From NCBI GenBank assembly GCA_022828595.1, contig JAKGHH010000001.1:125748999-125812998 (forward strand): DNA of 64,000 nucleotides. Reading direction: 5' to 3'. Below, in pieces: positions 46,801 to 57,849 of the stretch. Position 1 is the first letter of the stretch, and each line of letters starts with the position of its first letter. The notes beneath the pieces were generated by a model that was given only the letters and a program-made list of their open reading frames with translations, did not search any database and was not told the DNA's origin. This DNA comes from Nelumbo lutea (taxonomy: Eukaryota; Streptophyta; Magnoliopsida; Proteales; Nelumbonaceae). A program made the position numbers and the translations under genes.

Positions 46801-47915
46801 TTTAACCAAACCTCTTAGTTTTTTCAATTTTCCATTCAATCCTATATTGCTTGTGTCGGTTGCTCATGTCACCCATTTTGCCCAAGCCAATCTTTTCTCC
46901 TACTCTATTTCATCACTAAGACCAAGAACCAATACCAACTTCTAGAGCTTAACCAATCAACTCTTTAAGCCAATACTTGACCCTAAATTACTAATTGCTG
47001 GAATAGCATTTCTTATAACCAACACATTCTAGTGTAACTGTTTCAGACCCACTTGTCAGACACCATGTTGGTTTTACAGACCAAATATCATATTGATTTG
47101 AGAGAGAAATATATGAGCAATCAAAGAACATACCGCTGGTTGATCCGTCTCTTGGACTAGCTGCTTCAGAGCCCAGTTAGGTTGCCTTTCAAAGAGCTTA
47201 AACATAATATCCTCCAGTTCTCCACGATCCCTTCTTGTTCTTTTCATGTCTGTTCCCTTTACAGGTGTCGCTTTCTTCTTATCCTGACCACATTGCAGCA
47301 GAAAAGCATCACATATGGGATTGCTGACACTAATGACAATGTTATGCACTTATGCTCTTTTGCACACTCTGGCATGATTTGGAAAAAAGATGGAACAAAT
47401 TGATTTCTTTGAACAACTTAACCTAGTTTTTAATAGGAAAGTTAATACTAGTTGATAAAAAACAAGGAAAAGCATTCAATCATATAAAAAAACTCAAAAA
47501 TGGATTTATAAGTCACAAGAACAGGACATGCAACTTCTGAGCATCAGCAACACAGAAGAAAAATGAGCAGAAAAGGTGTAACAGAACTAGTGAAAGGGAG
47601 AAAAGATAGAAACTGAGCACCTTAGAACCAGATGCCACTAAGCCAACCATCCCAGGCATTGGCCTCATAAGTACTCCACGATCATTGTCAATTACCTATT
47701 CAAACCAAGAAAGTATTGAATCAAGGAAAAGGAGAAAACATAGAGATTACAGTGAACACAGGGAATAAAATCTGACACATTAACCTGTATTTGTCTAGTT
47801 TTAATCATAGATTTGTTTGTCCTTTCACGGCATAATTTGCCATACTCCTCAATATTTTCATTATGAAGCTTCATGTCAAATTTATGTTCCACCTTGCCTT
47901 CAATTGCAACCCTTC
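43868..47915 (-). CDS. TFIIF subunit beta (RAP30) gene, last four exons only
   Basis: Minus-strand exons 47785-47915, 47621-47695, 47134-47283 and 43868-43987 join in phase to 157 residues, with GT/AG borders throughout. The product is the small subunit of general transcription factor IIF, which helps RNA polymerase II bind promoters. Blocks seen are GKVEHKFDMKLHNENIEEYG, KLCRERTNKSMIKTRQIQV, IDNDRGVLMRPMPGMVGLVA, DMKRTRRDRGELEDIMFKLF, NWALKQLVQETDQPA and ELCVYNKRGTNQGTYELKPE. The last two form the carboxy-terminal winged-helix DNA-binding domain. Plant TFIIF beta is about 260-270 residues, so roughly the first 105 are missing. I could not find their exons anywhere upstream to the window end. 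The gene is therefore either complete with an intron longer than 16 kb that holds two copia elements, or truncated. The 3.1-kb intron between the last two exons contains repeats. No internal stop or frameshift was seen. Confidence 0.9.
45174..45700 (+). mobile_element. LTR-like block (possible solo LTR)
   Basis: It begins TGATGCAGGATCTGAAGAGT and resembles the LTR start at 56909 (TGATGTAAGAGCCAAAGAGT). It has a TATA box in GTCTATAAATATGTATGG near 45502 and a pyrimidine-rich R/U5-like tail. The right end and target duplication were not located. Confidence 0.4.
45890..46130 (+). mobile_element. LINE 3' fragment (carboxy end of reverse transcriptase ORF)
   Basis: The translation contains RLRWFGFMHQRP, then RRARGKLEMI, then a string with PYEWDKD, interrupted by stops. 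This matches the conserved tail of plant non-LTR elements that reads RLRWFGHVQRRP...RGRPK.... It lies inside the TFIIF beta intron in the opposite orientation. Confidence 0.7.
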
Positions 47916-48139
47916 CTACAAGATAAAAGTTTCCTCTTCAATTGATTTACTAGCTACAAATGAAGTCCTAAAAGACTAGTCAAACGAGGGTCAGAAAATG
48001 GCAGGGATGGCATACATCTTATCATTGATGCAATTCGTCAGATGCACAATATTATTTACGCAGGCAAAGAAACATATAAGTAGATAAATAAAATGTGGAC
48101 AACCACTTGTAATGCAATCTATATCAATATCCAAAGGCC

Positions 48140-48242
48140 TATATACCTTGTAACAGATAGTATATGGCACTGAACATAATGGAATGGTGAAACAGGATTC
48201 ATATAGCCAACCCCATATAGTCAAGACAACGCTTAAATGATG
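48140..48242 (+). mobile_element. Second LINE 3' tail fragment
   Basis: The phrase CACTGAACATAATGGAATGG plus TGAAACAGGATTCATATAGCCAACCCC... parallels 46050-46125 (ACTAAACAGAACAGAATGG, CATGTAGCCAACCCC). It lies just upstream of the most 5' TFIIF exon found. Confidence 0.6.
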
Positions 48243-48977
48243 TTGATTTTACCTCATGACAGTAGCACTATAAGAAATTAGATACCTTTTCTGCTACATG
48301 GTTGATGAGATCCTCTAAAGCAATCATAATATAAGGGCAAAAAGAGCAAAACCTGAACCTGACCCAGATTTAGACTAGGTTGATGTCAGTGAACCCCACG
48401 AAACAAGTATACCATCCTTATCCATTTGCAGGAATTATACAAGCAAGGTCCAGGGAATGACCAAACTGGAGGCTTCCCAAACTGAAACCAGGTTGGGATT
48501 AGACACAGAAGCAAGCTTGCATGTTCACAGGTCAAGGCTAATAATTCACTCATTCATATTCAACTACAGATGGGCACTGCAATTTCTGGACCTACAAAAC
48601 AAAGCAACTGTAAACTAAGGGTTTATAGGGATGTTAATGAAAAGGTAAAGTGTAAAGGCCAACACTATAAAGCTTTTAATAAAAGAATCCACTAATAGGG
48701 GTGAAATAAGGTTTAAAAGGGACTTAAGATTACAGGATGTAGATGACAAACAGAATAGGACCAAACCTCAACATTCAAGAGAGGAAAATGATTAAGCCAG
48801 GGTGTATATGCACGGTGCCTTAACTTGTTGGCCACCACTCCAAACCACAATAAATATATTATAAGCAATATTTACAATTACAAAATAAAAAAATCCCTAA
48901 AAAGGACTGAACAACAAACACAAACAAAAGCAACAAATAACTGCCTGTAGTACAATATACTATAATACACCATAATG
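48243..48977. other. No gene recognised
   Basis: Intergenic or intronic DNA between the TFIIF exons and copia element 1. GCACTATAAGAAATTAG near 48267 resembles a CACTA end but has no partner. Confidence 0.5.
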
Positions 48978-48982
48978 GTATG

Positions 48983-49334
48983 AGATGTGAGTTTGTCCTT
49001 CAAATCTAATATAAAACTGATAAAAGAAATAAGAAAAAAGTGAGAAAGAAAGAAGGGTTAGAGCATAATAGAAGAAGAAGATGGAGAAGAAGAAGAGAAA
49101 GAAAAGAGTTCGATGGTTTTCTCTCTCCCTTCACTAATCTTTTATTAAACTCAATTAATCATGTTAATTACAAGTCTACCCTTTAAGTGGGTGGCCAGCA
49201 AAGCAGTAACTAAAAAGAACTTTAAAAGAGGTTAACAAGCCCATTGAGAAAATGCCCATTAACACATAAAACAGATATAGCATTACTTAAACATAAAAGA
49301 AATATTAGGGCCCATTCGGCCTAGTCTCCCTACA
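48983..49334 (-). repeat. 3' LTR of copia element 1
   Basis: On the minus strand it starts TGTAGGGAGACTAGG and ends CTCACATCT next to the target duplication. It is 352 bp, slightly longer than the partner LTR because of indels such as TTGAGAAAATG around 49240. Confidence 0.9.
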
Positions 49335-49345
49335 CTCCCCCTCAA
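49335..49345 (-). other. Polypurine tract of copia element 1
   Basis: The minus strand reads TTGAGGGGGAG directly before the 3' LTR. This is the plus-strand primer site of retrotransposon reverse transcription. Confidence 0.8.
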
Positions 49346-49359
49346 GCTGAGCATAGATG

Positions 49360-50780
49360 TCAATCATGCCCAGCTTGCTTATATAGTGTCAGCTTTCCTT
49401 TTGGAACACTTGTGGTCAAAACATCAGCCAACTGCTCTTTTGAAGCAATAAATGGCAAGCAGACTTCCCTTGAAGCAACTTTCTCCCTTATGAAATGTCT
49501 ATCAACCTCTATGTGCTTAGTTCTGTCATGCTGAACAGGATTATGTGCAATGCTAATAGCTGCCTGGTTATCACAGTAAAGCATCATTGGCTTTTCATAG
49601 TCAATACCCAACTCTCCTAAAAGTTATCTCAACCACAATAATTCTGACACTCCATGTGCCATTGCCCTGTACTCTGCTTCAGCTGAGGATCTGGCAACTA
49701 CAGACTGTTTCTTACTTCTCTATGAGACAATGTTCCCTACCACCAAGGCACAATATCTTGAGATGGATCTCCTATCATCAATACATCCGGCCCAGTCAAC
49801 ATCAGTGTATAGCTCTAGCCTCATGTGTCCATGCTTGGCAAACTGAATACTTTTCCTTGGAGTACCTTTCAAATAGCACAAAACTCTTTCTGCAGCTGCT
49901 AAATGTGCATCCCTGGGAGAACGCATAAACTGACTAATAACACTTACTGCATAAGAAATATCTAGCCAAGTCATGCAAAGATATAACAACTTCCCGAGCA
50001 GTATCTGGAACACTCCCTTATCAGTCAACAGTTCACCATCAGTAGCAGAAAGCTTATGGTTTAGGTCTATAGGGGTAGAAGCCAATCTAGAACCAAGTTT
50101 ACCAATCTCTGCAAGGAGATCAAGAACATACTTGCGTTGAGAAAGGAAGATACCATCTTTAGATCTAGCAAATTCAATTCCCAAAAAGTATCTGAGATCC
50201 CCCAAATCTTTTATCTCAACAAAAGAAATCTTTGCAACCACAATGTCATCAACATAAACAACCAAAAAAGTCACCAATGAGCTACTTCTCTTCACAAACA
50301 AAGTATGGTCAGATTGAGTCTATGTATAACCAAAAGAAATAAGGGCAGGTTTGAATCTCTCAAACCAGGCTCTAAGGGACTGTTTGAGACCATAAAGAGA
50401 CTTCTTCAATTTACACACCTTCCCTTGTTTTTCCTTTCCATGCACCCCTAGAGGTAAAGACATATAGACCTCTTCATGTAGGTCTCCATTCAAGAAGGCA
50501 TTTTTAACATCAAACTAGTGAAGGGACCAATCAAAAGTATCAGCTAAAGACAACAAAACTCGAACTGAAGTCATTTTAGTCACAGGAGCAAAAGTTTCAA
50601 GGTAATCAATACCATACATCTGAGTGTAACCCTTAGCAACCAATCGAGCCTTAAACCTCTCAATAGTGCCATTAGAATGATATTTGATAGTGAATACCCA
50701 TTTACAACCCATTGGTTCCTTTCCTTCAGGCAAGTCCACAATATCCCAAGTATGGTTCTTATGCAAAGCATTTAGCTTAG
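49360..50780 (-). pseudogene. Reverse transcriptase/RNase H region of copia element 1
   Basis: Reverse transcriptase begins around 50780 with blocks WDIVDLPEGKEPMGCKWVFT and ARLVAKGYTQ and reaches the catalytic YVDD at about 50250. The stretch after DDIVVA has lost some 15-20 residues that relatives have before the IKDLGDLRYFLG block. RNase H follows with YTDVDWAG, RSSAEAEYRA and DNQAA, and the frame ends near 49360. Stops interrupt it near 50515, 50320 and 49720. Confidence 0.9.
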
Positions 50781-52110
50781 TCATCATAGCATCTCTCCAT
50801 TCAAGTTTGGACAAGGCTTCTGGTACAGACATGAGAATCACATGGGTAGAAACAGAAGCAAGAAAAGAATAATAGGTAGGGGATTGAAGGTTGTAGGACA
50901 AATGTTTAGAGATACAATGTGTTGTACATTTCCGCTTGCCTTTGCAAAGGGAAATAGGAAGGTCAAGGTCTAAGAAGGTAGTAGGTGGGTCAAATGAAGG
51001 CTGACCTGTTACCTCAGTAGTGATGGGAGGTGCAAGAGGCTCTAATGAAGGAGTGGAAACAACTTGCCCATGCCTAAATCTTTGTCTTTGGTACCACCTT
51101 TGGAGAACAAGATGTGAGGAAAATATAGGAGGATGAGCTAGGGGAGGAGGGGGAGCAGGAACATGTGAGGTAGATGCAATGGAAGGAGAGGCAACAGAAG
51201 AATATGACTCAACAGAAGACTCAAAAGGAACTGGAAGAGGAATAACTGGAGACATAGTAAATGGTTCCTCAGAATGCTCCCCCTCAGGAGAAATACCAAA
51301 AAAAGGAATAAACTCAGCAAAAGTGACATCCCTAGAGACAAAGTATGTGCCACGAACTGGATCAAAATAGCAATATCCCTTCTGTGTGGAGGCATATCCT
51401 AGAAAAATGCACTTATGTGCCTTAGGCTCAAATTTGTGTCTCTGATGATTATGAACATGGACATAGTAAGTGCACCCAAAACATGGAAAGAAATGGCTAA
51501 ATGGGGTCTTGAAACCCAGAACCCGAGAAGGCATACGGTTAATAAAAAAAGTGGCAATAAGGACAACATGCCCCCAAAATTTAATAGGAACATGAGATGC
51601 AAAAAGGAGGCATCTAGCAACCTCAACCACATGGCAGTTCTTCCTTTCTGTTGTAGAGTGTAGGAACAAGAACTCTAATGAATAACCCTAAAGGTCTCAA
51701 AGTAGGATGAGAGGTTCTTCTCAAAATATTCCTTAGCATCATCATATCGGAATATTTTGATCCGGGTGTTAAATTGGATAAGAATAAGTTCATGAAATTT
51801 TTGCACAATAGTTGGTACTTCATTCCAGGATCTCATGAGATAAATCCAGGTGTAGCGAGAATAATCATCAATAAAGAGAATAAAATATTTTTTAACCCCC
51901 CATAATAAGCAAATGATATGGCCCCCACACATCAGAGTGCACAATATGAAAAGGAGAATTAGTTCTCTTATTGCTTACTGAATAAGAATGTCTACAATGC
52001 TTTGCAAGTTCACAAGACTCACAATGAAGACTCGATAAAGACACTTTCTTAAACATATCAGGGAACAAAAAGAAAAAGGTAAATGACGAAGCTGTAAATG
52101 CCATAACATG
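50781..52110 (-). pseudogene. Integrase region of copia element 1
   Basis: The zinc-binding part carries CESCELAKHC and the core has HSDVWGP, the second acidic block YDDAKEYFE and an ERKN block. Frameshifts lie at about 52080 and 51897, and a deletion of about 10 bases at about 51670 removes the residues normally between PQQ and ERKN. The long Ser/Pro-rich linker at 51000-51350 is typical between integrase and reverse transcriptase. Confidence 0.85.
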
Positions 52111-52329
52111 ACTCTATCAATAAACTCTAACAAAACAGACTCCAAAGTAACTCCATTAAATGGTTCGAGACTCCTACCAGGTATGTCCAGCAAGTATATT
52201 CCATTCACCTCATGGCCACTCTCAATCGTCCTCTGAGATTTCAGGTCCTTAAAAACACAATGGGTAGGAAAAAAGGTTATGCTACAGTTCATGAATTTAG
52301 TCAAGCTACTAATAGATAAAAGGTTGGTA

Positions 52330-52719
52330 TTAAGCTCGGGGACATGAAAAACAAAAGATAAAACAAGGGTGTCAGAGGCCTTGATATCTCCTTTGCCAGA
52401 GATGGGAGCAAGAGACCCATCAGCAAGGGATATCTTCTCTCTACCAGAGAGGAGCTGATATGAAAAAAAGAGATTAGATAAACTAGTCATATGGTCCGAT
52501 GCACTAGAATCAATAATCCAAGGGTTAAGTTTGGGGACATGAAGGACATAGGATAAAGCAAGGGTGTCAGAGGCCTTGATATCTCCTTTGCCAGAGATGG
52601 GAGCAAGAGACCCATCAGCAAGGGATATCTTCTCTCTACCAGAGAGGAGCTGATATGAAAAAAAGAGATTAGATAAACTAGTCATATGGTCCGATGCACT
52701 AGAATCAATAATCCAAGGG
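52330..52719 (-). repeat. In-frame tandem duplication of the protease domain, copia element 1
   Basis: Two 195-bp units, 52330-52524 and 52525-52719, repeat the aspartic protease segment that starts at the active site. About 155 bases are identical. The remaining 40, at the low-coordinate end of each unit, differ at about seven positions. The duplication keeps frame (65 codons). Both copies read DSSASDHM where the family has DSGASDHM, so the catalytic Asp-Ser-Gly triad is altered twice. Confidence 0.95.
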
Positions 52720-53830
52720 ATTTTATGATTACCTAAAATCATAACATGATTTGTAGAAGCACGAGTACCTGAGTGAGCATATGTGGATGATGAGGTGTTG
52801 CTTGAAGGGTTGGATGCTGAAACAGTGGTCTCCAAGTGATTAAGTAACCTCCTGTACCTTTCAAACTTTGCCTTTACTACTGCTAGTTGCTCCATAGCTG
52901 ATCTTTCTTCACTTGTTTCCACCCTTAGACACTATGGCAACATTACCATTCTTAGGCTTCCCAGTTTGACCATTCTTCTTAAAGTTGTTGTTATTGTTGT
53001 TGTTCCGAAACCTATCCAGGAGAAGATCTGGATGAAGTTTCCAACAAGTGTCCTTAGTATGCATCGGCTTCTTGCAATATTCATATATCACATCCTTCTT
53101 CTCAGTTGGCCCCTTTGGCTTTATTCCAGGATGTACAAAGTGTTCTGTATATGATCCCTGTAACTGTACTTGCCGCCTACTCTCTTCACTACTTACCATG
53201 GAATATGCTTGAGCCAACGTGACCTCATCTTTGGCTAGGATGTTCTACCTAGTAATGTCGAACTCAGGGTTGAGTCCTATGAGAAACTCAAACACCCTAT
53301 TTCATTTCACCAGTTTTCTAAATGTCTCTACATCTTTAGTACTCTCCCACATAATTGTCTCCATAACATCAACTTCCTGCCATAGTGATTTCAACATGGA
53401 GTAGTAAATTGCTACACTCTTCTCTCCTTATCTCAGATTTTTCACATCACTCTTCAACTTATAGGCTTTTGTAAAATTTAACTGTTGTGAATAAGTTTCT
53501 ATAACACTATCCCAAATCTCCTTGGCTAAGGTCATCCAGAGGTAATGCTGATTTATATGGATCTGCATAAAGTTGACCAACCACTCAATCACTGTGTAGT
53601 TCTCTTACATCCATTTCTCATAATGTACGGTTTGTCTTTGTAGGTTTCACCTTACTACCTGTGAGATACCCTAGTTTACCTCTACTACAATCATAAATCC
53701 ATATGGATTGTGCGCAGGCTAGATAACTAGTTCCATCTAGTTTAACTGTGGTCACACTAGTCAAAAAGGAATCTACCGGACCAACCCCAGATACCGGCAT
53801 CTTCTTCATTTCACTTCCAAATTACTCCAT
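52720..53830 (-). pseudogene. gag region of copia element 1
   Basis: The start is around 53809 (MKKMPVSGVGP, then TVKLDGTSYLA). A zinc-knuckle region at about 53090-53130 reads YEYCKKPMHTKDTC, where the first Cys of the CX2CX4HX4C knuckle has become Tyr. Several stops separate the pieces. Confidence 0.85.
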
Positions 53831-54283
53831 TGATGAAACAAAAAAAAACTAGTTTTTCAGTCTTTAGGAACCTAACTGAGGTCAGTACAGTACCTGGAGA
53901 TTAAAAAACTAGGGTTTCACTGCACCCGATTATCGGGGAGAAAGAGAGAAGAAGCAGCCACTCCTACCAAAGCTTCCCAACCTCCTTCAAATCTCAACAG
54001 CACACTTCTAGGGATCAAAATACACCTCCAAAGCCCTGAGCGCCACACCCAATCCTTCTCCTTAACCTGTAACTTGAAATCTCTCTAGTCAGATAGGGTT
54101 TTGAGCAGAAAAAGTACAGCTTCAATTCCTGGCAATTTTCAACCAGATTCTAACTCTCCAAACCCTCTACCAACTAGGCAAATAGTCCTCTGACTGATCA
54201 AAAACTTATCTCTCCATACACTCTTCTAATCGAAGGGTGTATGGGAAAAAAAAAAAAAGAAAAAGAAAAGTGGAGGAAGAACT

Positions 54284-54295
54284 GCTTTGATACCA
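54284..54295 (-). other. Primer-binding site of copia element 1
   Basis: The minus strand reads TGGTATCAAAGC immediately after the 5' LTR. This complements the 3' end of initiator tRNA-Met (usual form TGGTATCAGAGC, one mismatch). Confidence 0.85.
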
Positions 54296-54629
54296 AGATG
54301 TGAGTCTATCCTTCAAATCTAATATAAAACTGATAAAAAAAATAAGAAAAAGTGAGAGAGAAAGAAAGGTTACAGCAGAATAGAAGAAGAAGAAGATGGA
54401 GAAGAAGAGAAAGAAAAGAGTTTGAAGGTTCTCTCTCCCTTCACTAATCTTTTATTAAACTTAACTAATCATGCTAATTACAAGTCTGCCCTTTAAGTGA
54501 GCGACCAGCAAAGCAATAACTTAAAAGAACATAAAAAGAGGTTAACAGGCCCATTAACACATAAAACAGATATAACATTACTTAAACATAAAAGAAATAT
54601 TAGGGCCCATTCGGCCCAGTCTCTCTACA
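54296..54629 (-). repeat. 5' LTR of copia element 1
   Basis: 334 bp, starting TGTAGAGAGACTGGG and ending CTCACATCT before the primer-binding site. It contains a long purine/pyrimidine-biased segment (GAAGAAGAAG on the plus strand). Confidence 0.9.
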
Positions 54630-54634
54630 GTATG

Positions 54635-55552
54635 CATCACCCTCATTTGTTGTACAATAAAAGTCTTATCTACAGGTTTTAGGGTTTGAAATAAGAAGTT
54701 TAAAGGGTTTTTTTTTTTTATAAATGAAGTTTAAAGGGTTTATTGATTAAAGATTAAAGAGGGGTTTAAGGACCTGCTACTGCAACTGCAGGCACTACTG
54801 CTAAGACACTCTAAGACAGAGGTTAGTGATGGACTAGGGCTGGCCTAAGAACAACATGAGCACAACACAAAAAGCAACAGTATATTAGCAGTATTGTGAG
54901 TAAACTAGAGAATATGAGAGTGATGCATAAATGGAAGCAAGGAAAGAATTCATGGAGAATTAAGTCAGTTTTCAATTTTCCAAATCATATACCAATTTCA
55001 GAATTTTTGGGTTATAGGATATTGGTACTGTTTCATCTTTTTATTTATTTTCTAGTCATCGGTGTCTAAATAACATGGTTCAGTTTTTTAGACTTTATTT
55101 TTGCTTTGAAATTACTATTTATTGTAACTTTTAGACATACTTTTTATTGTAATTCTCATAATTACTATTTTTAGTGAACTCGTGGTTTACTATTTTTAGT
55201 AATTTCTGGTCTTTAAATTAAGTTACTTTAAGTGGGATCAGTAAAGTGCCATTAGAGTTGTTTAGGAGATAGAGTCCTTATTTAAGTCATACTGTGGGTT
55301 ACATATGGAATTTGTCTTAGTTTTAAAGCAATTAGAAGTTGTTTTGGGTCAGTTTCCTAGTCTAAATTGGAAAGAAACATCAAAAGTTAATGAGTCTATA
55401 AATAGTCATTGTAATTGGAGTTAAAGGAGAGTTGATTTGATGAAATAAAGTTTGGTTTAGTAAATTCTGGTTGTTGCCAGAAATTTCTCTTTTTTCCCCT
55501 CTCAGTGTCTTATTTCTTCTTCTAAGTGACCTATCGCATTTCTGTTTACCCC
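54635..55552. other. LTR-like or intergenic DNA, no gene recognised
   Basis: AT-rich, with GTCTATAAATAGTCATTG near 55394 as a TATA-like signal on the plus strand. The texture is that of an old LTR, but no partner or ends were found. Confidence 0.35.
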
Positions 55553-56286
55553 AATGTTTTAAAAGTGCAAGGCACCAAGGGGCAATTTGCGCCTGAGGCG
55601 CAAGGTGCAAGGCGAGGTGTGCGCCTTTTTGAAGCAAGATACAAAAATTTTAAAAAATCCAAAAAAATGTCAGAAAATTAAAAAAAAAAGCAAAAAATCA
55701 AAAACATTAAACATAAGATTAATAAAAAAATATAAACTTAAAATTTTAAAAATGAATGTTTTAAAAAACCTATTATCTAAAATTAAAATACAGAAACATA
55801 ACATGTAAACTGTATTCAAATGAAAATTTAAAAATAAAATCAAACATATAAAACATTTTCAAGCATGTAAAACCCACAATCTCATTTTTTTTTCTTTAAT
55901 TGCATTACTTCAAGTAGCTAATGTGACATAAAACATATTGTATTCTTGATTCAACGAGTCGCCTTTACACCACGCCCCTCAAGGAAAGCCCAAACAAGTC
56001 CATGTTAGGGTCTTAATTCTTAATTTTCACACAAAAAATAATGATTTTGTAATTTTAATTGCCTTTTAAGAAGGTATCTTATTAAGATGAATGAGTGAAC
56101 AACAATATTAGCAAATAGGGGGTTCTCGAAGCTTCAGTGAGCGAGCGAACCGAAGCAGGGCTAAGGCGCAAGGCGTATCAGGCGCACGCCTAGGAGCACC
56201 AGGCTTGCGCCTTTTGAAAATGCTGTGCCTAGAACCTGGGTGAGGCGCCTACCCTAAAATGCACCTCGCTCACTGGTTTACCCTAA
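55553..56286. mobile_element. MITE-like element of the GCGCCTTGCGCC type
   Basis: Both arms are built of GGCGCAAGGCG / GCGCCTGAGGCGC words around an AT-rich core. The left starts at AATGTTTTAAAAGTGCAAGG and the right ends near CACCTCGCTCACTGG. This is a known style of dispersed plant repeat. The terminal repeats are imperfect. Confidence 0.55.
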
Positions 56287-56908
56287 CAGTATGAATTGGT
56301 CTTTCTCTCTCTCTTCTGATTTCTTGTTCATTCCTTGGTGGACTGTAAGCACTCTACTTGCTTTTCCATCCATAGTCTTCATCTTTCATCACCCACAGCC
56401 CCCCATTCACCCACAAAGGCCACCACCAGATCTTAAATCAGTAGGACCCCTACCCCATCCTACATCAAAGAGACAAAAGAATAGAGCAAGGTAGGAAGTC
56501 ATCCTTTACAGATTAGGAGTGCAGAACTTAAGACTATTGACTTTTCTAACAAACCTCCTAATTAAAGTAGGAGTATAGAACTGACCCTTAAGATTCCCAT
56601 GACACTCTTTAATTCCCAGAACACAATTAAATTTTAATCCCTTAATGAAGTGAAACAAAGTACAGAAAATTAAAATAACCAACAAGTAACTTTTGAGGAC
56701 AAAAAGGTGCCATCCCACAACTAATAACATCAAAAAAAAAAATTTGAAACGGTAAATAGCAAGGTGGAGGCAACAGAAGCACAACATGCAATAGGCATTA
56801 GCATGCCACCAATTTCTTGTTTTGGGATTTTTTTTCTTTTTTTTTTCCTTTGATTGGTATCTGAAAAGTTGTGTCTTTAAAAACCCTGACAGGAAAGTTG
56901 AAACTCAA
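56287..56908. other. No gene recognised
   Basis: Open frames at 56291-56494 and 56506-56787 have no family features. The stretch contains a poly-T run near 56828-56848. Confidence 0.5.
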
Positions 56909-57462
56909 TGATGTAAGAGCCAAAGAGTCAAAATTGGATGTTTCTGAATTTTTATATTTTTAGACATTAGGTTTATTTTGGTCATTTTACAAATTGTACG
57001 TGGCATCCAGACTATTAGCTTGTGATCTATTGTGTTTGAAATTCCATTCATTGATTAAGTAATTTACAAATTTAGTTTTTTCAAGTTGAAGTATGAATGG
57101 CACAATTGTAATTTGGAGCTCTCCTAGTTTAGAAAGTAGTCTGGCTGAACCTAGGCAGAGTTGCAAAAATGTGAATAATAACCTAGACAGTTTACAGTTT
57201 ACATTGTAATTTGGAGCTCTCATATTTCGATGCTGCCATAGATCTTCATAACCTTCCACCAAATCTCATCTCAAATTTCCACTTAGAACCCTATATCCAT
57301 AGTTTTTGAGTTTTCGTCAGAAAACCAAAATGTTTGTCATTTTCATAAGACAACTTCCAAACCTTACCAAGCTTCCTTTGAAAAATCCAATCTTAAACAT
57401 ATTTTCTTCATTTCAAAGTTTTCACCATTTTGGGACAAATCTGCAATTTTTGAATTAAACTT
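56909..57462 (+). mobile_element. Left part of an LTR split by copia element 2
   Basis: It starts TGATGTAAGAGCC and runs to the target duplication AACTT, where copia element 2 is inserted. The rest of the LTR resumes at 63355 and ends CTACA at 63476, giving about 676 bp in total. The LTR belongs to a plus-strand retroelement whose primer-binding site is at 63482. Confidence 0.6.
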
Positions 57463-57833
57463 AGTAGAAGTTCAGGACTGTTATCAGTCTTGAACCCTAA
57501 TGGATTTCAGGATCAAGGATAAGAAGAAAGGTAAAAGGAAAGAAGAGGAAGAGGGAGGAGAAGCATTAGAACACAAGGGTTGAAAGGAGGAGCAGAAGCT
57601 TAATGTACTGCCACCGCCACTTTAATTAATATTTATAGGTTATGCTCATTACATGGAAAGGACAGATCTGCCCTTAGTCTTTACATAACAAATAGAGCAA
57701 AAAATAAGACTGAAATAAATAACAACTGAAACAACTAAATGACCAATAGCTAACCCTAGGCAGACTAGAACATCTTCTACCCTACGAACACAGTGGGACC
57801 GTAGCTGTGGGGCCCACATCAGTGTTCTCTACA
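57463..57833 (-). repeat. 3' LTR of copia element 2
   Basis: It starts TGTAGAGAACACTGATG and ends CTTCTACT on the minus strand. Confidence 0.9.
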
Positions 57834-57844
57834 CTCCCCCTCAA
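57834..57844 (-). other. Polypurine tract of copia element 2
   Basis: The minus strand reads TTGAGGGGGAG next to the 3' LTR, identical to element 1. Confidence 0.8.
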
Positions 57845-57849
57845 GTTGG

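Larger units (their letters stand above)
43988..47133 (-). other. 3.1-kb intron of the TFIIF beta gene
   Basis: It contains an LTR-like block, a LINE tail and unclassified DNA. The plus-strand frame 44431-44778 is open for 115 codons but shows no family features. Donor at 47133 reads GTATGT and acceptor near 43990 reads GAGCAG. Confidence 0.7.
48983..54629 (-). mobile_element. Ty1/copia retrotransposon 1, full length, decayed
   Basis: The 5647-bp element reads on the minus strand and is bounded by the 5-bp target duplication GTATG (48978-48982 and 54630-54634). LTRs lie at 54296-54629 (5') and 48983-49334 (3'). They differ by roughly 25 substitutions and several small indels by eye. The order gag, protease, integrase, reverse transcriptase, RNase H is that of Ty1/copia. 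Frameshifts, small deletions and stops break the single polyprotein frame at several points, so it cannot move by itself. It is a relative, not a copy, of element 2: domains align throughout but LTR sequences differ. Confidence 0.95.
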
